53,523 nt of DNA from Candidatus Gastranaerophilales bacterium (lineage in GTDB: Bacteria; Cyanobacteriota; Vampirovibrionia; Gastranaerophilales; Gastranaerophilaceae), in the NCBI GenBank assembly GCA_944323195.1, contig CALURR010000031.1, positions 1-53,523 on the forward strand, written 5' to 3'. The position numbers and the translations under genes are program-made. Shown piece by piece: positions 26,057 to 34,610 of this stretch (positions within the stretch are counted from its first letter, which is position 1; the number at the start of each line of letters is the position of its first letter). Below the pieces are notes generated by a model. That model saw only the letters and a program-made list of their open reading frames with translations, did no database searches and had not been told where the DNA came from.

Positions 26057-26086
26057 ATTATACAACAAAATGTTTTATAAAGTGAA
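26057..26086 (-). promoter_or_regulatory. promoter for ileS-rbr
   Basis: On the minus strand: TTCACT (26081-26086), an 18-nt spacer, and a perfect TATAAT (26057-26062). The start would be near 26050, giving a leader of about 27 nt with AGAGGTT. Confidence 0.55.
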
Positions 26087-26171
26087 TTTAAATAAATTGT
26101 CTTACTTTCTTAATGAATTATTATTTTGTTTGTGATAGGATTAACCTTGTTAAAGACTTGAGGAGAATTTA

Positions 26172-28814
26172 ATGGCTTTAATTGACATTTTACTTAAAAT
26201 TTTCAAAGATCCAAATGTTAGAAAAATTAATAAAATCATGCCTATTGTAGATAGGATTAACGAGCTTGAGGAAGAGTATTCTAAATTAACCGATGAGCAA
26301 TTAAAAGCGAAAACGCAAGAATTTAAAGACATTTTATCTAAACGTCCGACTTCAACGGATATAAAACAAGATAGAATACTTGAAAAACAAGCACTGGATG
26401 AGATTTTACCCGATGCTTTTGCAACAGTCAGAGAAGCGAGTAAAAGGGTTTTAAATTTAAGACATTTTGATGTTCAATTAATTGGCGGCATATTTCTTCA
26501 TGACGGTCATATTGCTGAAATGAGAACAGGTGAAGGTAAGACTTTGGTTGCAACCTTGCCTGCTTATTTAAACGCTCTAACAGGTAAAGGTGTCCATGTT
26601 ATTACGGTTAACGATTATCTTGCAAAACGTGATAGAGATTGGATGGGTAAGATTTACGAATTTTTAGGCTTGAGTGTTGGTGTTATTTTATCAAGCGGTG
26701 AATACAACAGTTATGAAAATAAAAAACAAGCCTATAATTGTGATATTACTTATGGTACAAACAATGAATTTGGTTTTGATTATTTAAGAGATAATATGGC
26801 GTCTGACATCAATTCATTAGTTCAAAGGCCATATAATTACGCTATTATTGATGAAGTTGATTCAATTTTAATTGATGAAGCAAGAACACCTTTAATAATT
26901 TCGGGTCGACTTGAAAAATCGGCACAAACTTATCAATTAATGGCAAAAATTGCACCATTATTAGAAAAAGATAAACACTATGAAGTAGATGAAAAAAATA
27001 AAAATATAATTTTTACTGAAGAGGGTGTAATAAAAGCAGAAGAATTATTGAATGTTGATGAGCTTTTTGATATGAAAACTCAATATGCTCATCATCTTTT
27101 ACAAGCCTTAAAAGCAAAAGAACTTTTTGTTAAAGATACTGATTATGTAATAAAAGACAATCAAATTATGATTGTTGATGAGTTTACCGGTCGTATTATG
27201 GAAGGCAGGCGTTGGTCTGATGGACTTCATCAAGCTATTGAAGCAAAAGAAGGTGTTAAAATTCAAGATGAAACTCAAACTTTAGCGTCAATAACATTCC
27301 AAAATTTATTTAGATTATATCCAAAACTATCAGGCATGACAGGTACTGCTATGACTGAAGAAGCAGAATTTGGAAAGATATACAATCTTCAAGTTACCCA
27401 AATTCCTACAAATAAACAAGATAGAAGAATTAATTTCCCTGACGTAATTTATAAGACAAAAGCTAAAAAATATGAATGTGTAGCTAAAGAAATTGCACAA
27501 ATGGCAAAAATAGGCAGGCCTACTTTAGTTGGTACAATATCAATTGAAAAATCAGAATATTTATCAAACCTATTAAAGAAAATGGGGATTAAGCATAATG
27601 TTTTAAATGCTAAACACCATGAAAAAGAAGCTTATATTATAGCTCAAGCAGGCAGAGTTGGTGCTGTTACTATTGCAACAAACATGGCAGGCCGCGGTAC
27701 TGATATTTTGCTTGGCGGTAATGCTGAATATTTAGCTAAAGAAGAACTTGATAAAAAAGGAATTACAAAAGAAAATCCTGATTATGAAAATTTAAAAAAT
27801 GAAGCTTTGGAAAAAGCAAGAAAAATAACGCAAGAAGAACATGATAAAGTTGTTGAATTAGGCGGATTACATGTAATAGGTACAGAACGCCACGAATCTC
27901 GTCGTATAGACAATCAATTAAGAGGCCGTGCTGCTCGTCAGGGAGACCCTGGGTCAACAAGATTTTTCTTATCTTTAGAAGATGATTTGATGAGAATTTT
28001 TGGTGGAGAAAGAATTGCTAACTTGATGACAATGTTAAATGTTGACGATGATACAGCAATTGAAAACCCATTGATTTCCCGTCAAATTGAATCAGCTCAA
28101 AAGAAGGTTGAAACATATCATTTTGATATTAGAAAATCAGTTCTTGAGTATGACGATGTTATGAACATTCAAAGGGAAAAATTCTATCACCAAAGAAGAA
28201 AAGTTTTAGCTTCAACAGATTTAAGAGAAGATATTAAATTTATGATGCTAAAAGAGGTTGATAGAATACTGGCTCAATATATAAGTAAAGACATGTCCCC
28301 ACAAGAATATGTTTATGATGATTTGGTGATGTTTAGTAAAGAATTTGTAAGCGTATTCCCTCAATTAAAAGATAAGGTTAAAGTTGAAGAAATTAAAGAT
28401 TTAAGAGCAAATGAAATTTCTCAAAAACTTAAAGATTTGGCACTTCAATCTTATAAACAGTTTGAGTTTGAAACTATAAATGATTTTAATGAGGTTATGT
28501 CAAAATATTATGGCAATGATTTTGTAAAACAAGAACCATACACAAATGATAATATATTGCGTCATGTTGAAAGAGATATTTTGCTTCAGGTGGTTGATGC
28601 TAAATGGATTGATCATTTAGGTAATATTGACATGTTGAAAGATTCAATCGGGCTTGTTGCATACGGGCAAAAAGATCCATTAATTGAATATAAAAAAGAA
28701 GCTTACAATTTATTTAATTCTTTGATGGCGGAAATCCAATCTGAAACCGTTCAACATTTATTTAGGGCTAAGTTTGGCGTTCAGGTATACGAAGAACAAA
28801 ATGAAGTTGGTTAA
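26172..28814 (+). CDS. secA: protein translocase ATPase SecA
   Basis: The 880-residue motor drives secretory proteins through SecYEG. Walker A is in MRTGEGKTLVATLPA, and the DEAD-type box is in YAIIDEVDSILIDEARTPLIISG. The cross-linking domain, TNMAGRGTDILLGGN, and RQGDPGSTRF of the second motor domain are all present, as is the helical scaffold and wing. The C-terminal zinc-binding SEC-C tail (CxCxSxxxxxxCH) is absent; the protein ends shortly after the scaffold (FGVQVYEEQNEVG). The start is set by GAGGAG 7 nt upstream. It is transcribed singly, and an extended -10-like TGATAGGAT (26133-26141) may be its promoter. Confidence 0.97.
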   Translation: MALIDILLKIFKDPNVRKINKIMPIVDRINELEEEYSKLTDEQLKAKTQEFKDILSKRPTSTDIKQDRILEKQALDEILPDAFATVREASKRVLNLRHFDVQLIGGIFLHDGHIAEMRTGEGKTLVATLPAYLNALTGKGVHVITVNDYLAKRDRDWMGKIYEFLGLSVGVILSSGEYNSYENKKQAYNCDITYGTNNEFGFDYLRDNMASDINSLVQRPYNYAIIDEVDSILIDEARTPLIISGRLEKSAQTYQLMAKIAPLLEKDKHYEVDEKNKNIIFTEEGVIKAEELLNVDELFDMKTQYAHHLLQALKAKELFVKDTDYVIKDNQIMIVDEFTGRIMEGRRWSDGLHQAIEAKEGVKIQDETQTLASITFQNLFRLYPKLSGMTGTAMTEEAEFGKIYNLQVTQIPTNKQDRRINFPDVIYKTKAKKYECVAKEIAQMAKIGRPTLVGTISIEKSEYLSNLLKKMGIKHNVLNAKHHEKEAYIIAQAGRVGAVTIATNMAGRGTDILLGGNAEYLAKEELDKKGITKENPDYENLKNEALEKARKITQEEHDKVVELGGLHVIGTERHESRRIDNQLRGRAARQGDPGSTRFFLSLEDDLMRIFGGERIANLMTMLNVDDDTAIENPLISRQIESAQKKVETYHFDIRKSVLEYDDVMNIQREKFYHQRRKVLASTDLREDIKFMMLKEVDRILAQYISKDMSPQEYVYDDLVMFSKEFVSVFPQLKDKVKVEEIKDLRANEISQKLKDLALQSYKQFEFETINDFNEVMSKYYGNDFVKQEPYTNDNILRHVERDILLQVVDAKWIDHLGNIDMLKDSIGLVAYGQKDPLIEYKKEAYNLFNSLMAEIQSETVQHLFRAKFGVQVYEEQNEVG

Positions 28815-28886
28815 TTAATTTAGGCAATTTTTTTAATGTTTTGGTTTTATTAAATTACGTCTTGATGTAATTTAGTGTGTTTGTTA

Positions 28887-29828
28887 ATGATTGAAAAAGT
28901 TACAAATAATTCTTCAAAAGTTGAATTAATGTCATATGGGGCATATGGCTTTAGTTCGCATAATAAAAATCAAGAAAGAAAGAAAAATCAAGATCAATTT
29001 GACGAGTTTACAAAAAATGAACATCAAGCAAATCCGTTTGATGACGAACAAGATAAAAAAGATAATAGAATTCAAGAATATTTTAATCAAAGATTTGCCA
29101 AGATTAATACAGATATTAAAGATGTCATTTCAAGAATTTCAGGTAATTCGACATATAATCAAATTATCGACAATGCTATAATTGAATCTCAAGCACTAAT
29201 AGCAAGATATTTATATAATAAAACTCTGCCAAAAGAGGAAGGTAGAATATATAAATTTCAAGACTGTAATAACTATTCTTCTATTTTGGTATTTGATATT
29301 AATGATAGGCTGTTATTGAGTGTTGATTTTGAGAGAAACATACTTTTAAAAATAAGAGTTTGTTTTGAGAAATATTATTTTGAAATATATTTAAGAAAAG
29401 AAGGTTTTTTAAGTCGTATTTTAGGAAATAGCAAAACGCAAATTTTAAAATATGAGAAAAGGGACTTTAATAACAATCTTTTAGAAGAGATTTTTTATTC
29501 TAATAATGGGCAAATTGAAAAATATTTGTCTTATCAAGATTCCAAAGTTCAATCTGAAATTTGTTTTGACTTATCTGTGGCGCAGTTTAGACCCGAATAT
29601 AAAAATAAGTTAATTCCTTTGAGTTATTCTTTGTATGATATAAAAAATGAGCATAAATTGGAAAATCTGGTTTACACATATTGCTTGCCAAACAAATATC
29701 AGCAATATAACCATACTACAGGTAAAATTATTAAATCTTTTGTTTTGCAGGGTTTGAAATCCAAAGTTGTTAGATATGCCTTTTTTAATAGTCTTAATGG
29801 GCAAATGACCGCCTGTGGAAATTTATAG
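28887..29828 (+). CDS. protein of unknown function
   Basis: About 313 residues counted from the ATG at 28887. A GTG four codons upstream (28875) is possible but less likely. The N-terminal 60 residues are polar and charged, with SYGAYGFSSHNKNQ. The rest mixes helix (about 65-110) with beta-rich segments containing many aromatic residues. There is no signal peptide, membrane helix or motif I recognise. Its end overlaps the convergent dxr end by 6 nt. An inverted repeat (28851-28858 with 28867-28874) between secA and this gene may be a weak terminator. Confidence 0.7.
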   Translation: MIEKVTNNSSKVELMSYGAYGFSSHNKNQERKKNQDQFDEFTKNEHQANPFDDEQDKKDNRIQEYFNQRFAKINTDIKDVISRISGNSTYNQIIDNAIIESQALIARYLYNKTLPKEEGRIYKFQDCNNYSSILVFDINDRLLLSVDFERNILLKIRVCFEKYYFEIYLRKEGFLSRILGNSKTQILKYEKRDFNNNLLEEIFYSNNGQIEKYLSYQDSKVQSEICFDLSVAQFRPEYKNKLIPLSYSLYDIKNEHKLENLVYTYCLPNKYQQYNHTTGKIIKSFVLQGLKSKVVRYAFFNSLNGQMTACGNL

Positions 29829-30953
29829 GAATTTTTGTCTTATTTGTTTATCTGTTTCAAATATTTCATCTAAGGATGGTTTTAGAATGTTTTTAGAATT
29901 TTCAATTTCATTGTATATGATTTTTTCTATATCAAGAAAATTGATTTCACCATTTAAAAATTTATAGACAGCAACCTCGTTTGCAGCATTTAAAATTGCA
30001 GGCATGAGCCCACCTTTTTTCCCGCATTCTATTGTTGTTTTTAGTAAGGGAAATTTTTCGAAATCGGGTTCTAAAAACTCAAGTTTTTTATTATATATAT
30101 TAAAGCTGTTGGTTTTAATGCCTTCAAATCTATCAGGGTAGCTTAGCGCATATTGAATTGGAATATGCATGGATGGTACTCCCATTTGAGCTAAAAATGA
30201 ACCATCGCAAAATTCGACAAAAGAATGAACTATACTTTGAGGATGGATGACAACTTTAATGTTGTCATAATTAAAATTATAAAGATGATGTGCTTCAATA
30301 ACTTCAAGACCTTTGTTAACTAATGTAGCACAATCAATTGTAATTTTTTTACCCATCATCCATCGAGGGTGTTTAAGTGCTTCTTTTGCTGTGAAATTTG
30401 CCATTTCTTCTCTTGAATTATTTAAGAAGGGCCCGCCTGAGGCTGTTATCCATAGTTTTTTAGCATATGGGTTATCTTGTTTATTTAAACATTGCAAAAT
30501 TGCAGAATGTTCTGAATCAATTGGAATTATAGAAACGTTATTTTCTTTTGCTTTTTTCATTACAATATCTCCTGCCATAACAAGAGTTTCTTTATTGGCA
30601 AGAGCTATTGTTTTTTTATTTTCAATTGCTTTAATTGTTGCTTTAACAGATACAATGCCATTAGTGGCAACAACAAAAATATCAGTTTCAGGAATGTCGG
30701 CTAATTCAAAAAGCCCATCTTCGCCACAAAAGAATTTAATATCATTAAATTCTTTTTCAAGTTCCTTCATATCTATATAATCAGCAACGCTAACATATTT
30801 TGGTTTAAATTTTATTATCTGTTCTTTTAAAAGCTTAATATTTTTTCCAGCTGCAAGAGCTAATATGCTAAATTTGTCTTTTAATTTTTCAACTACTTCC
30901 AATGTTTGTGTGCCGATTGAACCGGTTGAGCCCAATAATACAATATTTTTCAT
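29823..30953 (-). CDS. dxr: 1-deoxy-D-xylulose 5-phosphate reductoisomerase
   Basis: The 376-residue enzyme is the committed step of the MEP isoprenoid pathway, DXP to MEP with NADPH. The N-terminal Rossmann motif GSTGSIGTQTLEVV, ANKETLVMAG, PIDSEHSAI (metal ligands), TASGGPF, HPRWMMGKKITIDCATL, and NKGLEVIEAHHL are all present. Length is normal. It is the third gene of an operon: two small unknown genes lie upstream with a 2-nt gap. The end overlaps a convergent gene by 6 nt, leaving no room for a terminator. Confidence 0.97.
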   Translation of the reverse strand: MKNIVLLGSTGSIGTQTLEVVEKLKDKFSILALAAGKNIKLLKEQIIKFKPKYVSVADYIDMKELEKEFNDIKFFCGEDGLFELADIPETDIFVVATNGIVSVKATIKAIENKKTIALANKETLVMAGDIVMKKAKENNVSIIPIDSEHSAILQCLNKQDNPYAKKLWITASGGPFLNNSREEMANFTAKEALKHPRWMMGKKITIDCATLVNKGLEVIEAHHLYNFNYDNIKVVIHPQSIVHSFVEFCDGSFLAQMGVPSMHIPIQYALSYPDRFEGIKTNSFNIYNKKLEFLEPDFEKFPLLKTTIECGKKGGLMPAILNAANEVAVYKFLNGEINFLDIEKIIYNEIENSKNILKPSLDEIFETDKQIRQKFL

Positions 30954-30955
30954 AA

Positions 30956-31270
30956 TTAATTATTTTCTTTTAGACTTTCTTGTTTAATGAAATCACACAT
31001 TGTTTGAAGACGGTTGTCTTCTGTTTTTTCCATAAATTCGTCAATGTTTTTGATTTTACCCAATTTTAGCGATAATTCATATAATAAAACACAATCATTA
31101 CATAATCTGTATTTTGAATATTGAATAGAACCGGCTAAAGGCATATCTTTAGCACAAGAACTGCAAGTAAATAATTCAAACTCACTATCAGGATTTTCTT
31201 CAATATCGTCTAATTTCATCTGATAGATTACTTCTTGCATGTCTTTGGCTATTTTCTGATTATTTTCCAT
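30956..31270 (-). CDS. small zinc-ribbon-like protein
   Basis: About 104 residues from the ATG at 31270; a GTG at 31279 is an alternative. It contains two cysteine pairs, CSSC (36-39) and CNDC (57-60), spaced like a zinc ribbon and flanked by acidic helical segments. No family is recognised. It overlaps the upstream 118-residue gene by about 11 nt and is 2 nt from dxr, so it is tightly coupled to both. A nucleic-acid or protein-binding adaptor would fit the size, but this is a guess. Confidence 0.7.
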   Translation of the reverse strand: MENNQKIAKDMQEVIYQMKLDDIEENPDSEFELFTCSSCAKDMPLAGSIQYSKYRLCNDCVLLYELSLKLGKIKNIDEFMEKTEDNRLQTMCDFIKQESLKENN

Positions 31271-31616
31271 TGTCTTCACTCAAACTACAATATATACCTT
31301 GCATTATATTTTGAAAATCTTCATCTTGCAAGCAAGAAGCGCTTTTGAATATTCTTGCGATTGGTAAATTTTTATCATACCATCTTCTTTTGTATCCTTG
31401 TGAAAATAGTCCTACGACTCTGTCAACTCCAAGGCTGACCGGGGCTGATTGGGTTAATTCTCTTGAATTTATTTTAATTGTTTCAATTATTTTTAAAACT
31501 TCTCTTGCAATATCGTAATGAGATTGCAATGATAGTTGTTTTAATATATCTAAAACTCCATCTGCATAGGGTTTAGAATCATACCATCTTTTTAAGCTGT
31601 AATTTTTATTTTCCAT
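31260..31616 (-). CDS. small protein of unknown function
   Basis: The 118-residue soluble, mostly helical protein has no recognised family. Two RWYD motifs (KRWYDSKPY near 9-17 and KRRWYDKNLP near 76-85) suggest an internal structural repeat. It is the first gene of the operon with the zinc-ribbon-like protein and dxr. The ATG at 31616 has no Shine-Dalgarno sequence but has TAAAAT exactly 6 nt upstream. Confidence 0.7.
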   Translation of the reverse strand: MENKNYSLKRWYDSKPYADGVLDILKQLSLQSHYDIAREVLKIIETIKINSRELTQSAPVSLGVDRVVGLFSQGYKRRWYDKNLPIARIFKSASCLQDEDFQNIMQGIYCSLSEDNGK

Positions 31617-31622
31617 ATATAA

Positions 31623-31628
31623 ATTTTA
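31623..31628 (-). promoter_or_regulatory. -10 box of a leaderless promoter for the dxr operon
   Basis: TAAAAT on the minus strand ends 6 nt before the ATG at 31616. The predicted transcript begins at the start codon. Confidence 0.45.
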
Positions 31629-31665
31629 AACTTTTGATTTTTGTTTTGCAATTTTGTAAATAAAT

Positions 31666-32754
31666 TTAAATTTTAATAAATTCGCAAAGTATTTCATTGG
31701 ATAATAGTACACCTTTTTGTGTTAGTTTAATTCCTTTAGTTGTTTTTTTCATTAGCTTTAAGTTTAAAAATTTATCAAATTCATTTTTGTAAATTTGATA
31801 AACATTGATATTGTATTTATTGTTAATTTCATCGAAGTCAATTCCTTCAATTAACCTTAAACCAAGGAAAATTTCTTCTTCAATTTTATTTTCTTTTGAT
31901 AAAATCTCGTAATTTTTATTTAGGGGATTTTTGATATATTCTCTAAAATTAAACGTGTTTGTGTATCTTTTATTTTCAATATATCCGCTTGCCGATAAAC
32001 CAAAGCCATAGTAGTTTTTACATTGCCAGTAAGCACTATTGTGTTTTGAAAAATAATTTTCATTTTTGGCAAAATTTGAAAATTCATAGTGGATGAATTT
32101 TTCTTTTAATTTATCAATAGCAATTTCATACATTTTTGCTTGAATTTCTTCATTAGGAAGATTGTTGGGCGGAAATTTATAAAAATAGCTTCCTTTTTCA
32201 ATTTTTAAACCATACAAAGAAATATGTGCCGGATTTAGTTTTATTGCTTCATTAAGAGTATTTATCCAATCTGTTAAATTTTGATTAGGTAAACCATAAA
32301 TTAAATCTATACTAAAATTATCAAAACCTATGTTATTTATGTTATTAATGACTTCAAGAGCTTCTTTGGCTGTATGATTTCTTCCAATTGTTTTTAAAAT
32401 TTTATCGTCAAAACTTTGAATACCGACTGAAATTCTGTTTATTCCAAGAGTTTTATAAGTTTTTAATTTTTCTTTTGAGATTTTGTGCGGGTTTATTTCA
32501 ATAGTAATTTCTGTTTTAGAATTAAAATTGAAATTTGAAATAATTTTTTCTATGTCTTTAATTTCTAGTAGCGATGGTGTGCCGCCACCAAAATAAATTG
32601 TTTTCTGGGGTTTGTTTTTGTAAAAAAACTTAATCTCTTTTATAAGAGCGTTTATATACTCATCTTTTGCTTTAAGTAAGCTAAATGAGCAAAAAGAGCA
32701 ATATTTGCATTTTTTTTCGCAAAATGGGATGTGTATATAGGTACAATTTATCAT
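31666..32754 (-). CDS. hemW: HemW-type radical SAM haem chaperone
   Basis: The 362-residue protein has the radical SAM cluster motif CEKKCKYCSFC (CX3CX2C) following YIHIPF, the GGGTPS SAM-binding motif, and an RISVGIQSFDD segment. The HNSAYW sequence matches the HNxxYW haem-binding motif that separates HemW from the coproporphyrinogen oxidase HemN. HemW binds haem and is thought to insert it into respiratory enzymes. The gene stands alone and shares a 20-nt divergent promoter with the sugar isomerase gene. It has no ribosome binding site. Confidence 0.92.
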   Translation of the reverse strand: MINCTYIHIPFCEKKCKYCSFCSFSLLKAKDEYINALIKEIKFFYKNKPQKTIYFGGGTPSLLEIKDIEKIISNFNFNSKTEITIEINPHKISKEKLKTYKTLGINRISVGIQSFDDKILKTIGRNHTAKEALEVINNINNIGFDNFSIDLIYGLPNQNLTDWINTLNEAIKLNPAHISLYGLKIEKGSYFYKFPPNNLPNEEIQAKMYEIAIDKLKEKFIHYEFSNFAKNENYFSKHNSAYWQCKNYYGFGLSASGYIENKRYTNTFNFREYIKNPLNKNYEILSKENKIEEEIFLGLRLIEGIDFDEINNKYNINVYQIYKNEFDKFLNLKLMKKTTKGIKLTQKGVLLSNEILCEFIKI

Positions 32755-32774
32755 TTTTACATTATAATATAAAT
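32755..32774. promoter_or_regulatory. bidirectional leaderless promoter, hemW and SIS-domain gene
   Basis: The palindrome ATTATAAT (32761-32768) gives TATAAT on both strands (minus 32761-32766, plus 32763-32768). Each lies exactly 6 nt from the ATG it faces (32754 minus and 32775 plus). The whole intergenic gap is 20 nt, so neither gene has space for a leader or Shine-Dalgarno site. Any -35 boxes would lie inside the opposite coding sequence; no strong one is seen. Confidence 0.65.
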
Positions 32775-33830
32775 ATGAGTTATATGATGGAAGTGGAAAT
32801 AAATTCTCAGTCGGTTATTATTGAGAATTTGGTTAATCGTTATATTTTAAACTATTGTGTTTTAATTGATATTCCTTTGAATATTAAAAGAATTGTGCTT
32901 GTTGCAAGCGGCTCATCTTACAATGCTTCTTTGTTTGGAAAGTATTTTTTTGAAAATATATCAAATGTTGAAGCCAGTTGTGAATATGCTTCTGAAATAG
33001 CTCATTCTTCTTTTACTAATTTTGATAAAGATGCTCTATATATTTTTATAAGTCAGTCAGGAAATAGTGTAGACACCGTTTTAGCTATGGAAAAAATTAA
33101 AGAGCTAAATTTAAGAACTTTGTGTATAACAAATAATGAAAATTCTAAATTATATAATGCATGTGACTACAAATTTGATATTAAAGCCGGACAAGAAAGA
33201 GCGATTGCTGCAACCAAGACTTTTGGCGCAAGTGTCGTAATGTTATGGATAATTGCTCTTAAAATTGCTCAAAATAAGCAAATAGACATATCTTCACATA
33301 TTGAAAATATTATTTCCATAAGGAAAAATATTGAAGATGTAATCTCGGATATTGAAAATTTAGATGTTGTATCAAAAATTTTATCTAAACAAAATGGTTT
33401 TTCAATTTGCGGATTTCAAGAGTATTATCCTTTGTCGAAAGAGGCAGCTTTAAAAATTAAGGAAATTTGCTATATTAATACCTGCGCTTATCCATTGGGT
33501 GAATTTATCCATGGGCACTTTGCGTTATTAAATAAAACAAAAGTGCTTTTAGTCTTTTTGACAAGTGATTGCACTAATTTAGAACGTAATTTATTAAAGA
33601 AAATTTTAAAAACCTACAAAGTAAAATCAATCGTTGTATCTGATGAATACGAAGATTACGATTGTGATGTATTACTTAAATTTCCTAAATGCCAATCAAA
33701 AATTGCAACAATTATAAGTTTGATTATAGTAATTCAAGTTCTTGCTTTTAAAACAGCAATGAGATTAAAAAGAAATGTGGATAAACCCCAAGGCTTAAAT
33801 AAAGTAGTGGATGATAAGGATTTAAAATAA
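32775..33830 (+). CDS. GlmS-like sugar isomerase (double SIS domain, no glutaminase)
   Basis: 351 residues from the ATG at 32775; an in-frame upstream extension into hemW is unlikely. Two SIS domains match the isomerase half of GlmS/AgaS/FrlB: VASGSSYNASL, SQSGNSVDT, AGQERAIAATKTF, EAALKIKEICYI, GEFIHGHFALL, and a C-terminal DKPQGLNKVV. The Glu of EAALKIKE, the His of IHGHFAL and the Lys of GLNKVV correspond to the catalytic Glu/His/Lys of GlmS. No N-terminal Cys-glutaminase domain is present. It is likely an amino-sugar phosphate isomerase or deaminase. Its stop abuts the GTG start of etfB, so it is in one operon with etfBA. Confidence 0.85.
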   Translation: MSYMMEVEINSQSVIIENLVNRYILNYCVLIDIPLNIKRIVLVASGSSYNASLFGKYFFENISNVEASCEYASEIAHSSFTNFDKDALYIFISQSGNSVDTVLAMEKIKELNLRTLCITNNENSKLYNACDYKFDIKAGQERAIAATKTFGASVVMLWIIALKIAQNKQIDISSHIENIISIRKNIEDVISDIENLDVVSKILSKQNGFSICGFQEYYPLSKEAALKIKEICYINTCAYPLGEFIHGHFALLNKTKVLLVFLTSDCTNLERNLLKKILKTYKVKSIVVSDEYEDYDCDVLLKFPKCQSKIATIISLIIVIQVLAFKTAMRLKRNVDKPQGLNKVVDDKDLK

Positions 33831-34610
33831 GTGAATGTAATCGTTTGTATAAAACAAGTTCCTGATGTGGACGATATTAAGTGGACAAAGGAAAACAATC
33901 TTGATAGAGCAAATATGCTTTCAAAAATTAATCCTTATGATGAATATGCCTTAAATTTTGCCATTAAACTTAAAGCCAAATTTAAGGAAGCAAATATTAC
34001 TGTGATTTCTATGGGACCAAAGCAAGCTGAAGAAATTTTAAATTATGCATTAGCAAAAGGTGCCGATAGAGCAATATTATTATCAGATAAGGCTTTTGCG
34101 GGGTCTGATACATTAGCTACATCTAAGATTTTAGCTGCTTCAATAAAAAAATATTGTCCAGATTTTAGTATTATTTTAATGGGTCAAATGGCTGTTGATG
34201 GTGATACGCAACAAGTTCCTTTGAGTTTGGCTCAATTATTAAATATCCCTGAATTAACAAACGTATCTGAGATATATAATGCAGACAAAAATCAGGCGAT
34301 TGCGTCTGTTAAATTTGATTCTAAAATAAATATTTATGAAATAAAAACCCCTTGTATTTTGGCTCTAAAACAAGAGTGTGAAGAAAATTATATTCCAAGA
34401 ATTGATGATTATATAAGGGCGCAAAAAATATTAATTGAAGAGTATCATCTTGATGACATTGGATTAAATAAGAATGAAGTTGGTGTAATAGGCTCTCCTA
34501 CAATGGTTTATCGTGCATTTAGACCGGAAATTGTAAAAGATACGCAAGAAATCAAGCAAGATTATGCAAAGAAAATTTTGGATTTTTTATTAAAGGTTGA
34601 TAAAAAATGA
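33831..34610 (+). CDS. etfB: electron transfer flavoprotein beta subunit
   Basis: The 259-residue protein starts with GTG at 33831, directly after the stop of the SIS gene, giving the typical MNVIVCIKQVPD N terminus. Family motifs include NPYDEYALNFAIKL, a VISMGPKQAEEIL segment, GADRAILLSDKAFAGSDTLA, and GQMAVDGDTQQVP. EtfB binds AMP or a second flavin and, with EtfA, carries electrons between dehydrogenases and a quinone or ferredoxin partner. No acyl-CoA dehydrogenase or EtfQO is in the window, so the partner is unknown. etfA overlaps by 4 nt. Confidence 0.95.
   Translation: MNVIVCIKQVPDVDDIKWTKENNLDRANMLSKINPYDEYALNFAIKLKAKFKEANITVISMGPKQAEEILNYALAKGADRAILLSDKAFAGSDTLATSKILAASIKKYCPDFSIILMGQMAVDGDTQQVPLSLAQLLNIPELTNVSEIYNADKNQAIASVKFDSKINIYEIKTPCILALKQECEENYIPRIDDYIRAQKILIEEYHLDDIGLNKNEVGVIGSPTMVYRAFRPEIVKDTQEIKQDYAKKILDFLLKVDKK

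Noticed and set aside
26024..26068. N-terminal extension of IleS (15 residues)
   Set aside because: The ATG at 26023 has a good AGAGGTT site and gives the standard N terminus, while the upstream start lies in the predicted promoter region.
30313..30780. 155-residue ORF antisense to dxr
   Set aside because: Serine/isoleucine-rich shadow of dxr, with no ribosome binding site or recognisable domain.
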